From positions 124,001-188,000 of the forward strand of contig CANQNW010000001.1 in NCBI GenBank assembly GCA_947625305.1: 64,000 bases of DNA, in the 5' to 3' direction. The notes beneath the pieces were generated by a model. It was not told where the DNA came from, searched no databases, and saw only the letters and a program-made list of their open reading frames with translations. The DNA comes from Candidatus Gastranaerophilales bacterium. GTDB lineage: Bacteria; Cyanobacteriota; Vampirovibrionia; Gastranaerophilales; Gastranaerophilaceae. Positions within the stretch are counted from its first letter, which is position 1. Each line of letters begins with the position of its first letter. The translations under genes were made by a program, and so were the position numbers. Shown piece after piece: positions 7,522 to 16,365 of the stretch.

Positions 7522-7550
7522 ATTATAACTCTTGATATACTTTATTTCAA
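7522..7550 (-). promoter_or_regulatory. Promoter of the antisense RNA
   Basis: On the minus strand TTGAAA (7550-7545), a 17-bp spacer and a perfect TATAAT (7527-7522). One of the best sigma-70 matches in the window, yet it faces no gene except the antisense RNA. Confidence 0.7.
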
Positions 7551-7843
7551 TCCTTATGTTTCAAATTTAAAATAAAAGTAAATCTTTTTAATATTATTTA
7601 TAAGATTAAATCAAACACCTTTTTTCAGTATTTTCCTTAGGGCTGTTATAGTAATAGTTATTTATTCCCATTCGTACATACTTCTTTTATACGATTCTTT
7701 CAAATTAGAAAATAAATTTATTCATAATTATGTATGATTTAAAAACCGATTTGTACTGTTAAGATTAACCTATATTCCTTGGAAATAAAAACGATGATAC
7801 ACATATCCCTAATCTACAGCTATGATTAATCATAGCTTTTTTC
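7551..7843 (+). other. Gene-poor stretch ending in an intrinsic terminator
   Basis: No supported ORF is visible. At 7818-7842 AGCTATGAT and ATCATAGCT form a perfect 9-bp stem with a 2-base loop followed by TTTTTT on the plus strand. This is a terminator pointing rightward although no plus-strand gene precedes it within 350 bp. Either it ends the toxin-like transcript, or an unrecognised small RNA lies here. The leftward-reading gene at 7844-9247 would read it in the wrong orientation. Confidence 0.55.
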
Positions 7844-9247
7844 TTATTCATTAGATGTGTATATTTTAAAAACTTCCCGTTGAGTTTTAGAACTTAAATT
7901 TTTTTGTTTAGATTCAAATATCATATTTAAATCTGAATCCACGGGAATTTTTATATCTTCTTGAACTATACTGTATTTTGAATTTTCAGGATATTCGCTT
8001 GGAATATTATTTTGTAAATTGTTGAATGAATAGTAAGTTATATAAGATTTTGAGATAACATTATAAAACTTTTTATCAGGCAGATATGCACTTATAGGAG
8101 AGTATAAATAAGGATTTCCGACTGCAATAAATGTGTTTTCATAATCTAAATTTGTTTTTATATATTTTGCAATTTCTTTTCCGCCGGAAAAATTATATTT
8201 TATTTCCTCATTAATAACTATCAGAGATGTTATTAAGCTGAGCAATAACAATATATAAAATCCTATTTTTCCTGTTTCTACAGGTTTTGAGCACCATAAA
8301 CCCCATATTAATATTAAAATTATCAAGAATATTTTTTGATAAAGTATACCGTTAAAATATACAAGAGTAAAAACTCCTATAATATATGCAAGACTTAAAA
8401 AACATATTATGAATATTTTTTTATCCGTTTTAAAGAAAGAGTATAAAATTAAACACAAAGAAGGATAAAATAAAGCTACACTTAAAATTCTAAAAGAATT
8501 TCTTAAAATAGGTAAGTATGAAATTATATTATATAGATATACTTGAGCAATTACAAATAACGTGTCTTTTAAACTCAAACTGCTTTTTATACCTTCTAAA
8601 AGCGCATAATTATCTCGGATTGAATTTAAAAATAAATATCTTATAAATAAAAAATTTAATAATAATATAATTATCGGAACAATGTTTTTTATATTTAATT
8701 TTTTTCTTATTTCAAAAACATATAAAAGAAAATTAATTATACAAAAACCGAGCATATAAAGATGTGTATGAGATAAAATTAATAAAGAAAATAAATATTG
8801 ATAGGGTTTTTCCTCTCGTTTTGAGTAAAAATAGGCATTTAAAAACAAAAATAACGGAATAAGTGAATAATTTCTTGCAACAACAGGCAGGTAATAAAGC
8901 ATTCCAGAACTAAATACAATAAGTATTTTTTGAAAGTTATTAAAAGATGACTTAAAGAGCAAAAATATAACGGAAATAAAAACGAATAATAAACTTACTA
9001 TTTGCATTGTTTCCACGTTAAGATGAATTTTTGCAAAAGGAAACAAAACCAGATACCATAAAATAGGATGACCTTCAATTTTAACAGCATTAAATAAATC
9101 GATAAATCCCAAATCTCTAACCAAACACCATGCTTGTGCTTCATCTCTCCATATTTCATGAAAACACAATGCCGCTATAGTTATAAGCAAATAAATTATA
9201 ATAATAAAACAATTAAATTTTTTTGAATTTTCCATAAAATTAATCAT
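7844..9247 (-). CDS. GT-C type glycosyltransferase (family 39-like), membrane protein
   Basis: 467 residues with about ten hydrophobic helices. The first extracytoplasmic loop holds WRDEAQAWCLVRDLG, the acidic DE motif of GT39/ArnT/PMT-like enzymes, followed by EGHPILWYLVLFPF as in that family. Such enzymes transfer sugars from lipid-linked donors on the outer face of the membrane. A C-terminal soluble portion of about 100 residues follows the last helix. An alternative start (MENSKKF) lies four codons inside. The acceptor is unknown. The gene stands alone, on the strand opposite its neighbours. Confidence 0.7.
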   Translation of the reverse strand: MINFMENSKKFNCFIIIIYLLITIAALCFHEIWRDEAQAWCLVRDLGFIDLFNAVKIEGHPILWYLVLFPFAKIHLNVETMQIVSLLFVFISVIFLLFKSSFNNFQKILIVFSSGMLYYLPVVARNYSLIPLFLFLNAYFYSKREEKPYQYLFSLLILSHTHLYMLGFCIINFLLYVFEIRKKLNIKNIVPIIILLLNFLFIRYLFLNSIRDNYALLEGIKSSLSLKDTLFVIAQVYLYNIISYLPILRNSFRILSVALFYPSLCLILYSFFKTDKKIFIICFLSLAYIIGVFTLVYFNGILYQKIFLIILILIWGLWCSKPVETGKIGFYILLLLSLITSLIVINEEIKYNFSGGKEIAKYIKTNLDYENTFIAVGNPYLYSPISAYLPDKKFYNVISKSYITYYSFNNLQNNIPSEYPENSKYSIVQEDIKIPVDSDLNMIFESKQKNLSSKTQREVFKIYTSNE

Positions 9248-9371
9248 ACACTAAAGTAATTAAAAGAACTTTAATGTAAAACTTTGTAAGCGGAATTAAT
9301 ACAATACTTGTATCTGATGTATATTTTGATTATTCTTAAATAGATGTAAAAGCCGAAATAAGAGAAATAAT

Positions 9372-10844
9372 ATGGGAATAGGAATAGACCAGTATATAGA
9401 ACAATATTTTGCACCGATATCTGATAAGTTCTCAACATTTATATTTGCAAATATAAAAATTTTCGGGGCGGAAGTGCCTGTTTTAATACTACTGATGATT
9501 GCAACAAGCATATTTTGTACTTTTTATTTAAGACTGGTAGGAATATGGGGTTTTAAACACGCATTAAAACAAATATTCGGGCAAAACGACCACCAAGGGC
9601 ACAAAGGTGAAGTTACATCCTTTGGAGCTTTAGCAACAGCACTATCAGGGACTATCGGAATAGGCAATATAGCAGGTGTAGCTATTGCAATATCAATAGG
9701 CGGGCCGGGAGCAATGTTTTGGATGGCAATGGGTGCTATTTTTGCCATGGCACTTAAATTCTGCGAGGTTACTCTTTCTTTAAAGTACAGAAATATTAAT
9801 TCCGACGGAACAATTTCAGGCGGACCGATGTTCTATATGGAAAAAGGTTTTGCTTTAAAAAATATGCCTAAAACAGGTAAATTATTAGCATATATCTTTA
9901 CTATTGCCTGCATTCCCGCAACTTTCGGCGGAGGCTGTATGCTTCAAACAAATCAGGCTGCACAGCAATTTATAGTTATAACGGGCGGAGAAAACAGTTT
10001 TTTCGCTCAGCACAGCTGGATTTTCGGCTTGTTTATTGCTTTTATGGTAGCGCTTGTTATAGTCGGAGGGATTAAAAGTATAGCTAAAGTTACTTCTAAA
10101 ATAGTTCCCGTTATGTGTATTATCTATATGCTTGCCTGTCTTACAATAATTGTTTTACATTTTAATCAAATTCCGCACGCAATTTATACGATTGTTCATG
10201 AGGCCTTCTTCCCTAAAGCAGTTGAAGGCGGAATGATTGGCGCTATAATTATCGGTTTAAGAAGGTCAATACAATCAAATGAAGCAGGGATAGGCTCATC
10301 TCCTATCGCTTATGCAGCAGTCAAAACAAATGAACCTGTTTCTCAAGGCTTTGTTTCAATGCTTGAGCCGTTTTTTGATACCGTTATTGTCTGCTCCATG
10401 ACAGCTTTCGTTATTATTTTAACGGGCGAATACTTAAACTACACTAACGGAATTACGGGTGTTCAATTAACTTCTTCGGCTTTTGAAAGTGTTATTTCCT
10501 TCTTCCCGTATATTCTTGCCGTTGTTATAATCTTATTTGCTTTTTCAACTATAGTTTCCTGGGCTTATTACGGACAAAAAGCTTGGTGTTTCTTATCGGG
10601 AGAGGGCTGTAAAAGAGTTATAATCTATCAAATTATTTTTTGCCTGTTTATTGTAATAGGCTCTTGTATGAATATTAAAAGTGTTATCGACTTTACCGAC
10701 GCAACATACCTTGTTATGGCAGCACCGAACCTTATTACAATTTTTGTTTTATTAAAAGACATAAAATCAGAATTAATATCCTATTGCAAAAGACATGATT
10801 TAATTTTTAAATTAAATAAAGTATGGTTTAAAAATGAGCAGTGA
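9372..10844 (+). CDS. AgcS-family sodium:alanine/glycine symporter
   Basis: 490 residues, typical length for the alanine or glycine:cation symporter family. Diagnostic stretches are TALSGTIGIGNIAGVAIAISIGGPGAMFWM near residues 90-120 and RRSIQSNEAGIGSSPIAYAA near 300, which carry the substrate and sodium sites in family members. About ten to eleven membrane helices are visible. It overlaps the next gene, another amino-acid permease, by 11 bp, so the pair forms an amino-acid uptake operon. Alanine or glycine is the likely substrate by family. Confidence 0.9.
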   Translation: MGIGIDQYIEQYFAPISDKFSTFIFANIKIFGAEVPVLILLMIATSIFCTFYLRLVGIWGFKHALKQIFGQNDHQGHKGEVTSFGALATALSGTIGIGNIAGVAIAISIGGPGAMFWMAMGAIFAMALKFCEVTLSLKYRNINSDGTISGGPMFYMEKGFALKNMPKTGKLLAYIFTIACIPATFGGGCMLQTNQAAQQFIVITGGENSFFAQHSWIFGLFIAFMVALVIVGGIKSIAKVTSKIVPVMCIIYMLACLTIIVLHFNQIPHAIYTIVHEAFFPKAVEGGMIGAIIIGLRRSIQSNEAGIGSSPIAYAAVKTNEPVSQGFVSMLEPFFDTVIVCSMTAFVIILTGEYLNYTNGITGVQLTSSAFESVISFFPYILAVVIILFAFSTIVSWAYYGQKAWCFLSGEGCKRVIIYQIIFCLFIVIGSCMNIKSVIDFTDATYLVMAAPNLITIFVLLKDIKSELISYCKRHDLIFKLNKVWFKNEQ

Positions 10845-12216
10845 ACTTAAAAGAACATTAAATTTAAAAGATTCAATATCCGTTGTAGTGGGTTCCATGG
10901 TCGGCTGCGGGATATTTATAGTGTCCGCAGATATTGCTCGGCAAGTTGGTAATGCGTGGTTTTTGCTTTTGGTTTGGATAATTGCGGGATTATTTTCCTT
11001 ATCAGGTGCAATAGCATACGCAGAACCCGTCTTGAATATTAAAGAAGACGGCGGACAATATATGTTTTTAAAAAAAATGTTTAACGATTTAACCGCTTTT
11101 TTATACGGCTGGTCGCTTTTACTTGTAATACAAACCGCAACTATTGCAGCAGTGTGTATTGCTGTCGGAAAGTTTTTAGGGGTTATATTCCCTAAAATAA
11201 GTTCTTCAGTATACTTAATTAATCTGCCGTATTTTCATATTTCCACTCAGCAGATTTGCGCTTTATTAATCTGCATTTTACTTACTTTTATAAATTCAAA
11301 AGGTGTTAAATACGGGGTTTTAACTCAAAATATTTTTACGGTAACAAAAGTTTTATCCATAGTCGGAATTATTGTTTTCGGCTTATTTTTAGGCTTTAAT
11401 TGGGATATTATAAGTTCAAACTTTATAAATACCATCCATTTTAGTGACTTAAACTTTTCTAATCTGGAAATAATATCCGCCGCAACAGTCGGTGCTATCT
11501 TTGCAATGGTAACTTGGAATAACATAACTTTTATATCTGCAGAAGTTAAAAACCCTGAAAAGAATATACCTCAAGCTCTTTTCTGGGGTGTAATAATTGT
11601 AATGGCGCTATATTTATTTATTAACATCTTATATGTATTCTCAATTCCCATAGAACAAATAAAGACCGCTCCTGAAGATATTGTTCCCGTTGTTTTAATG
11701 AAAAATATCACCGGAGCAATAGGCGAGATAATAACCGCAATTATCATATTAATTTCAGCCTGCGGAAGCGCAAACGGACTTATTATGACAGGCGCAAGGG
11801 TTTATTATCAAATGGCAAAAGATAATCTGCTTTTTAACAGCTTGGGAAAAATTAACGAAAAAACAAATGTTCCCGTTAACTCATTAATTTTGCAATGCCT
11901 TTGGGCGGGTGTTTTCATACTGTTCTGCGGAAACTACAGTGAATTATTAGATTATGTAATATATGCCGCCCTTATTTTCTATGTTTTAACCGCAATAGGA
12001 ATTTTCGTTTATCGGATAAAAAATAAAGAAACAATTCAAAATAAAGTAAACGATTTATATGGTATTTTCTTTATTTTAACGGGAGGTTTTATAATATATT
12101 CATTAACAATACATAAATTTGCAAATTCAATGAAAACTTTGTTAATAATTGCAACGGGGATTCCTATTTATATAGTCTGGAAAAAGTATAAAATGCAAAA
12201 AACTTGTCTAAAATAA
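10834..12216 (+). CDS. APC-superfamily amino-acid permease
   Basis: 460 residues with twelve predicted membrane helices. The N-terminal SISVVVGSMVGCGIFIVSADIA contains the GSxxGxGIF substrate-binding turn of helix 1, and FISAEVKNPEKNIPQAL is the conserved loop before helix 7. These identify an amino-acid/polyamine/organocation carrier. Its start codon is inside the preceding AgcS gene (11-bp overlap), suggesting translational coupling and a joint nutrient-scavenging role. Substrate cannot be assigned. Confidence 0.88.
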   Translation: MSSELKRTLNLKDSISVVVGSMVGCGIFIVSADIARQVGNAWFLLLVWIIAGLFSLSGAIAYAEPVLNIKEDGGQYMFLKKMFNDLTAFLYGWSLLLVIQTATIAAVCIAVGKFLGVIFPKISSSVYLINLPYFHISTQQICALLICILLTFINSKGVKYGVLTQNIFTVTKVLSIVGIIVFGLFLGFNWDIISSNFINTIHFSDLNFSNLEIISAATVGAIFAMVTWNNITFISAEVKNPEKNIPQALFWGVIIVMALYLFINILYVFSIPIEQIKTAPEDIVPVVLMKNITGAIGEIITAIIILISACGSANGLIMTGARVYYQMAKDNLLFNSLGKINEKTNVPVNSLILQCLWAGVFILFCGNYSELLDYVIYAALIFYVLTAIGIFVYRIKNKETIQNKVNDLYGIFFILTGGFIIYSLTIHKFANSMKTLLIIATGIPIYIVWKKYKMQKTCLK

Positions 12217-12265
12217 GATAAAAATGTTATCATATAATTTATTATTGGAATAAAAGAGGTTAGTT

Positions 12266-13339
12266 ATGATAATAGATGACTTACTAAAAGAAGTTGTAAG
12301 CTACAGAGCAAGTGACTTGCATTTATCAGCAGGGTTACCGCCCGTAATAAGAGTAGATGGAAACTTATTAAGAACGAAACATGAGGTAATGACTCCGCAA
12401 GCAGTTGAAGATTTATTGTTTCCTATGCTTTCAAATGAACAAAGAAGAAATTTAGAGCAGAATTGGGAACTTGATATGTCATACGGTATTGAAGGGTTAA
12501 GCCGTTTCAGGGTAAATATCTATAAAAACAAAGGAACATATGCTGCGGCATTCAGAACAATTACAAGTACGGTACCTTCTTTTGAATCCTTAGGATTATC
12601 AGACGTTGTAAGGAAAATAACCGAAAGACCAAGAGGATTAGTGCTTGTAACAGGGCCAACCGGAAGCGGTAAATCAACAACACTTGCTTCAATGATAGAC
12701 TATATAAATGAAACAAGAAGTGAACATATATTAACAATTGAAGACCCTATCGAATTTGTTCATAAATCTAAAAAAAGTGTAGTACACCAAAGAGAACTGG
12801 GGCAAGATACAAGGTCATTTGCGAATGCACTGAAATCTGCATTAAGAGAAGACCCCGATATTATACTTGTCGGCGAAATGCGTGACGTGGAAACAATAGC
12901 ACTTGCCATAACAGCGGCAGAAACAGGGCACTTAGTATTTGGAACACTTCATACTTCATCTGCCAGCCAGACAATAGACCGTATTATAGATGTATTCCCT
13001 GAAGGACAGCAGCAGCAAATAAGAGTTCAATTAGGCGGATGCTTAGAAGGTGTATTTGCTCAGACACTACTGCCAAGAGTTAACCCTGACGGAAGTCAAA
13101 GAGGCCGTATTATGGCTCAGGAAATTTTAATTAAAAATAATGCCGTTTCAAATATGATTAGAGAAGGAAAATCAGCACAGCTATATTCTGCAATTCAAAC
13201 AGGGGCAGCTCAAGGAATGCAGACATTAGAATCTGCTTTAAGTGAATTATACGGAAAAAAACTAATAACCGCAGAAGCAGCTTTAGCTAAATCTCAAAGA
13301 CCTGATGAATTAAAAAGATTAACCGGTATAACCGATTAA
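12266..13339 (+). CDS. pilT: Type IV pilus retraction ATPase PilT
   Basis: Hexameric cytoplasmic ATPase that depolymerises type IV pili to power twitching, 357 residues as usual. The N-terminal domain begins MIIDDLLKEVVSYRASDLHLSAGLPP, as in PilT. Walker A is GPTGSGKST from G130. The Asp box (EDPIEFVH), Walker B (DPDIILVGEMRD) and His box (GHLVFGTLHTSSA) follow in order, and the C-terminal AIQTGAAQGMQTLE matches the family. The start has an AGAGG site. No other pilus genes are nearby in this window, and the downstream neighbour is convergent with no gap. Confidence 0.95.
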   Translation: MIIDDLLKEVVSYRASDLHLSAGLPPVIRVDGNLLRTKHEVMTPQAVEDLLFPMLSNEQRRNLEQNWELDMSYGIEGLSRFRVNIYKNKGTYAAAFRTITSTVPSFESLGLSDVVRKITERPRGLVLVTGPTGSGKSTTLASMIDYINETRSEHILTIEDPIEFVHKSKKSVVHQRELGQDTRSFANALKSALREDPDIILVGEMRDVETIALAITAAETGHLVFGTLHTSSASQTIDRIIDVFPEGQQQQIRVQLGGCLEGVFAQTLLPRVNPDGSQRGRIMAQEILIKNNAVSNMIREGKSAQLYSAIQTGAAQGMQTLESALSELYGKKLITAEAALAKSQRPDELKRLTGITD

Positions 13340-14074
13340 TTAAACTACATAGAATAAAAAGGTAACAATTAAATCAACAAAAAGTAAAAAAACGGTTGAT
13401 TTAATTGCGGCATTTGTAGTGGAAATCCCTACCCCTTTAGCACCGCCATGAGTTTCATAACCTTGAGTTGCACAAACAAGAGGTATTGTAATTCCGAATA
13501 AAAATCCTTTAAATATACTTATATAAATATCTCTTGTATTAAGCCAAAGCCAAACGGATGACATATAACGGTTCGGATGTAGTCCTATTGTGAAATAAGA
13601 AATTATCATACCGCCTAAAACACCGAATAATTCAGCCAAAATAACAACCATAGGAACGGTAACGGCACCTGCAAGTATTCTTGGGGTAAAATAATATCCG
13701 ACAGGCTCAACTTTTAATGTTTTTAGAGCATCAACCTGAGATGTTACTTTCATATTCGCAATTTCAGCGCTGATTGCAGTACCTGCTCTGGCACTTATAG
13801 CAAGTGCAGCGAACCCCGGGGCAAGTTCACGAACCAAAGCAACAGCTAAAAATCCGCCTACATAACTTTCCGCACCGGACATTAAAAATTGCTTTGATAC
13901 CTGAAGTGCAATGACTACAGCAGCTATGAAAACTATACTTAAAGAAATGGGCAGTGAATCATAACTTATCATGGCTGCTCTGGCTATAACAGAACCATAT
14001 TTAACATTTCCGCCAAATATGTACTTCATAACCTTTATAAAATTTTGTATGCATAATCCTAAAAAATTTATCAT
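13340..14074 (-). CDS. MlaE-type ABC transporter permease (lipid transport)
   Basis: 244 residues of the MlaE/YrbE permease family, which with MlaF-like ATPase and MCE-domain proteins moves phospholipids between membranes. Family signatures are VSKQFLMSGAESYVGGFLAVALVRELAPGFAALAISARAGTAISAEIANMKVTSQVDALKTL and the C-terminal TNAAIKSTVFLLFVDL. Its ATG overlaps the stop of mutL (ATGA, 14071-14074), so it is translated with mutL, an odd partner. The ATPase and MCE subunits are not in this window. Confidence 0.88.
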   Translation of the reverse strand: MINFLGLCIQNFIKVMKYIFGGNVKYGSVIARAAMISYDSLPISLSIVFIAAVVIALQVSKQFLMSGAESYVGGFLAVALVRELAPGFAALAISARAGTAISAEIANMKVTSQVDALKTLKVEPVGYYFTPRILAGAVTVPMVVILAELFGVLGGMIISYFTIGLHPNRYMSSVWLWLNTRDIYISIFKGFLFGITIPLVCATQGYETHGGAKGVGISTTNAAIKSTVFLLFVDLIVTFLFYVV

Positions 14075-15861
14075 TTGTTATCCTTTACGCATCTGTCAAA
14101 AAATGATGCTACTTCTTTTAACGGTATAAAATGCGAGATTGGTCTTCCGTGCGGGCATGTATACGGATTTTTTGCAGTCCTTAACTTTTTAACTATATCT
14201 TCCATCTGCCATAAGGTCAACTTTTCACCTGCTTTTACCGAAGCTTTGCAAGAAGTTGTTATTAATATTCTTTCTTCTATCGTATCTAAATCATTTTCAG
14301 GCGAATCTTTTAAATTTTTTAAAAGTTCCGCTAATACATCCTTGGGTTTAGCCTGTGACAATATTTGAGGGATTTTTTTAAATATTACTTGCGTGTCTGA
14401 TATTTTCTCTATTTGATATCCGAATTTATTCAAATGTTCTTTTGCATTTTCTAATATTTGAACTTCAACAGGTTCTATATCAAGGACATCCGATATAATC
14501 AACAGTTGAGAGGCTATTTCTTTTTCACTTTTTAGTTTTTCATAAATGTATCGTTCCTGTGCGATATGCTGGTCAATTATTTCCAAGTTGTCATCATTTT
14601 CCACAAGTATATATGTATTATTGTACTGTCCTATAACATTTATCTGTTTTAAGCGGGGAGTTGAATCAAAAGTTATTTCCATTTTCTTTTGAACAATTTT
14701 TTCTTCTTCAGGTTCAGGTTTATCCTCAATTTTCCTTTCAATTTTAATCGGGAAAACAGGAGTTTCTTCTTTTTCTTCGGATTTTGAAAAATTTTTAAAT
14801 GTTTCAAACTGAACAATATTGTCAGGTTTTTCTAAAGTTTGAGAAGGGATGGCATTAACTTCAAAATCGGTTTTAATGTTGGAGAGAGCAGAACTTATTG
14901 CACTTTGAACGAAATTAAATATTCTGTTCGGATTTTTGTATCTGACTTCTCTTTTTGTAGGATGTGCATTAACATCCACTTCATCGGGGCTGATATTTAA
15001 ATTAATTACGATAAACGGATATCTGCCGTGCGGGAGCATGTTTTTATATGCTATATCAATGGCTTTGAGCATTACAGGGCATTTCACGGTTCTTGAATTA
15101 ACAAATGTATAAATTGATTTTTTACTTGAACGGGTATAAGAAGGAACGGAGACGTAACCTTCTATTGCGAACCCGCTTAATATGTCTGTTTTTTTAACCT
15201 CTTTAAGGTTGTTAATTATATCAGAAGGATAAATTTGAGTAATTCTTGTTAATAAATCAGAATTTTGAGATGTTGTTAAAACTTGATTACCGTCATTTTT
15301 TAATATAAAAGCTATTTTAGGGTTAGCTAAAGCAAGCGCATTAACTAATTCCTGAATATATGCAAATTCTGTTTTTGGATTTTTTAAAAATTTTAATCTG
15401 GCAGGCTGATTAAAGAATAAATCTTTAACCTCCATAACAGTACCTTGAGCGCAGCCTGTTTGAAAGGCATTTACAATTGAATTTTCGGATTCTACTTTAG
15501 TGCCGTAGTCAAATTCTTTTGTTCTGGTCGTGCAAGATACTCTTGCGATAGAAATAATACTGGCAAGAGCCTCACCTCTAAAACCTAAAGTTTCAATATT
15601 AAAAAGACTATTTTCATCAGTAAGTTTGCTTGTAGCATGCTTAGAGAAAGCAAGCTGAATATCATCAGGATGGATACCGGAGCCGTTATCGGCAATACGA
15701 ATATTTCTGCACTCATTAGAAACAGAAATCTCTATTTTTGTTGCATTGGCATCAATGGAATTTTCAACAAGTTCTTTTACAACACTGGATGGGCGCTCAA
15801 TTACTTCACCGGCGGCTATTTGATTTACTAAATTAACAGGTAATTGTTTTATTCTTGCCAT
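14071..15861 (-). CDS. mutL: DNA mismatch repair protein MutL
   Basis: GHKL-ATPase that couples mismatch recognition to strand incision, 596 residues. N-terminal motifs are IAAGEVIERPSSVVKELVENSIDA (with the ATP-binding E and N), DNGSGI and GFRGEALASI. The C-terminal dimerisation domain has the endonuclease motif DQHIAQERYIYE (from D430; the usual DQHAxxE with A changed to I), SCKASVKAGEKL and CPHGRP. It is therefore a nicking-competent MutL of the non-E. coli type. An acidic/lysine-rich linker (about residues 340-390) joins the halves. mutS is not in the window. The gene precedes the mlaE-type permease with a 4-bp overlap. Confidence 0.96.
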   Translation of the reverse strand: MARIKQLPVNLVNQIAAGEVIERPSSVVKELVENSIDANATKIEISVSNECRNIRIADNGSGIHPDDIQLAFSKHATSKLTDENSLFNIETLGFRGEALASIISIARVSCTTRTKEFDYGTKVESENSIVNAFQTGCAQGTVMEVKDLFFNQPARLKFLKNPKTEFAYIQELVNALALANPKIAFILKNDGNQVLTTSQNSDLLTRITQIYPSDIINNLKEVKKTDILSGFAIEGYVSVPSYTRSSKKSIYTFVNSRTVKCPVMLKAIDIAYKNMLPHGRYPFIVINLNISPDEVDVNAHPTKREVRYKNPNRIFNFVQSAISSALSNIKTDFEVNAIPSQTLEKPDNIVQFETFKNFSKSEEKEETPVFPIKIERKIEDKPEPEEEKIVQKKMEITFDSTPRLKQINVIGQYNNTYILVENDDNLEIIDQHIAQERYIYEKLKSEKEIASQLLIISDVLDIEPVEVQILENAKEHLNKFGYQIEKISDTQVIFKKIPQILSQAKPKDVLAELLKNLKDSPENDLDTIEERILITTSCKASVKAGEKLTLWQMEDIVKKLRTAKNPYTCPHGRPISHFIPLKEVASFFDRCVKDNK

Positions 15862-15911
15862 ATATATATTTTAATACACATAAAAATTAAATATTACTTT
15901 TAAAAAAAATG

Positions 15912-15939
15912 TTACAAATTATTTTTTTTAAAATATAAT
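15912..15939 (+). promoter_or_regulatory. Promoter of tRNA-Gly
   Basis: TTACAA (15912-15917), a 16-bp spacer and perfect TATAAT (15934-15939), ending 9 bp before the tRNA. Confidence 0.55.
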
Positions 15940-15948
15940 AAGATTAAT

Positions 15949-16020
15949 GCGGGCGTAATTCAGTGGTAGAATGCAACCTTCCCAAGGTTGACGCCGAGGG
16001 TTCGAGTCCCTTCGCCCGCT
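15949..16020 (+). tRNA. tRNA-Gly (anticodon CCC)
   Basis: Full cloverleaf: acceptor GCGGGCG/CGCCCGC with discriminator T. The anticodon arm CAACC-TTCCCAA-GGTTG gives anticodon CCC (reads GGG). The T arm is GAGGG-TTCGAGT-CCCTT. CCA is not encoded. A T8 run follows immediately. The final bases of the gene recur twice downstream. Confidence 0.95.
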
Positions 16021-16184
16021 GTTTTTTTTGTATTTTGATAAATATACAAGGACGAGAACCCTTTCAAGGCAAAGCCTTGACTTGGTTCGAGCGCGAGTGA
16101 GCAGAGGCTGTAGTGACGGATGCGTAGAGCATTCGGCACGAAATGCCGTTTATCGCGAACGAGCAAGAAGTCCCTTCGCCCGCT
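16021..16184. repeat. tRNA-end repeat unit A (164 bp)
   Basis: First of two almost identical units directly behind tRNA-Gly. It starts GTTTTTTTTG, contains stem-loops TCAAGGC/GCCTTGA and CGGCA/TGCCG in a GC-richer core, and ends with AGTCCCTTCGCCCGCT, the same 16 bases that end the tRNA. No coding function is supported. Confidence 0.85.
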
Positions 16185-16346
16185 GTTTTTTGTATTTTGA
16201 TAAATATACAAGGACGAGAACCCTTTCAAGGCAAAGCCTTGACTTGGTTCGAGCGCGAGTGAGCAGAGGCTGTAGTGACGGATGCGTAGAGCATTCGGCA
16301 CGAAATGCCGTTTATCGCGAACGAGCAAGAAGTCCCTTCGCCCGCT
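16185..16346. repeat. tRNA-end repeat unit B (162 bp)
   Basis: Second copy of unit A, identical by eye except for a T-run shorter by two. It again ends in the tRNA-Gly 3' end and is followed by GTTTTT, so the tRNA tail plus GTTTTT occurs three times (16005, 16169, 16331). The core is richer in GC than its surroundings. Confidence 0.85.
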
Positions 16347-16365
16347 GTTTTTATAGCATTTATAT

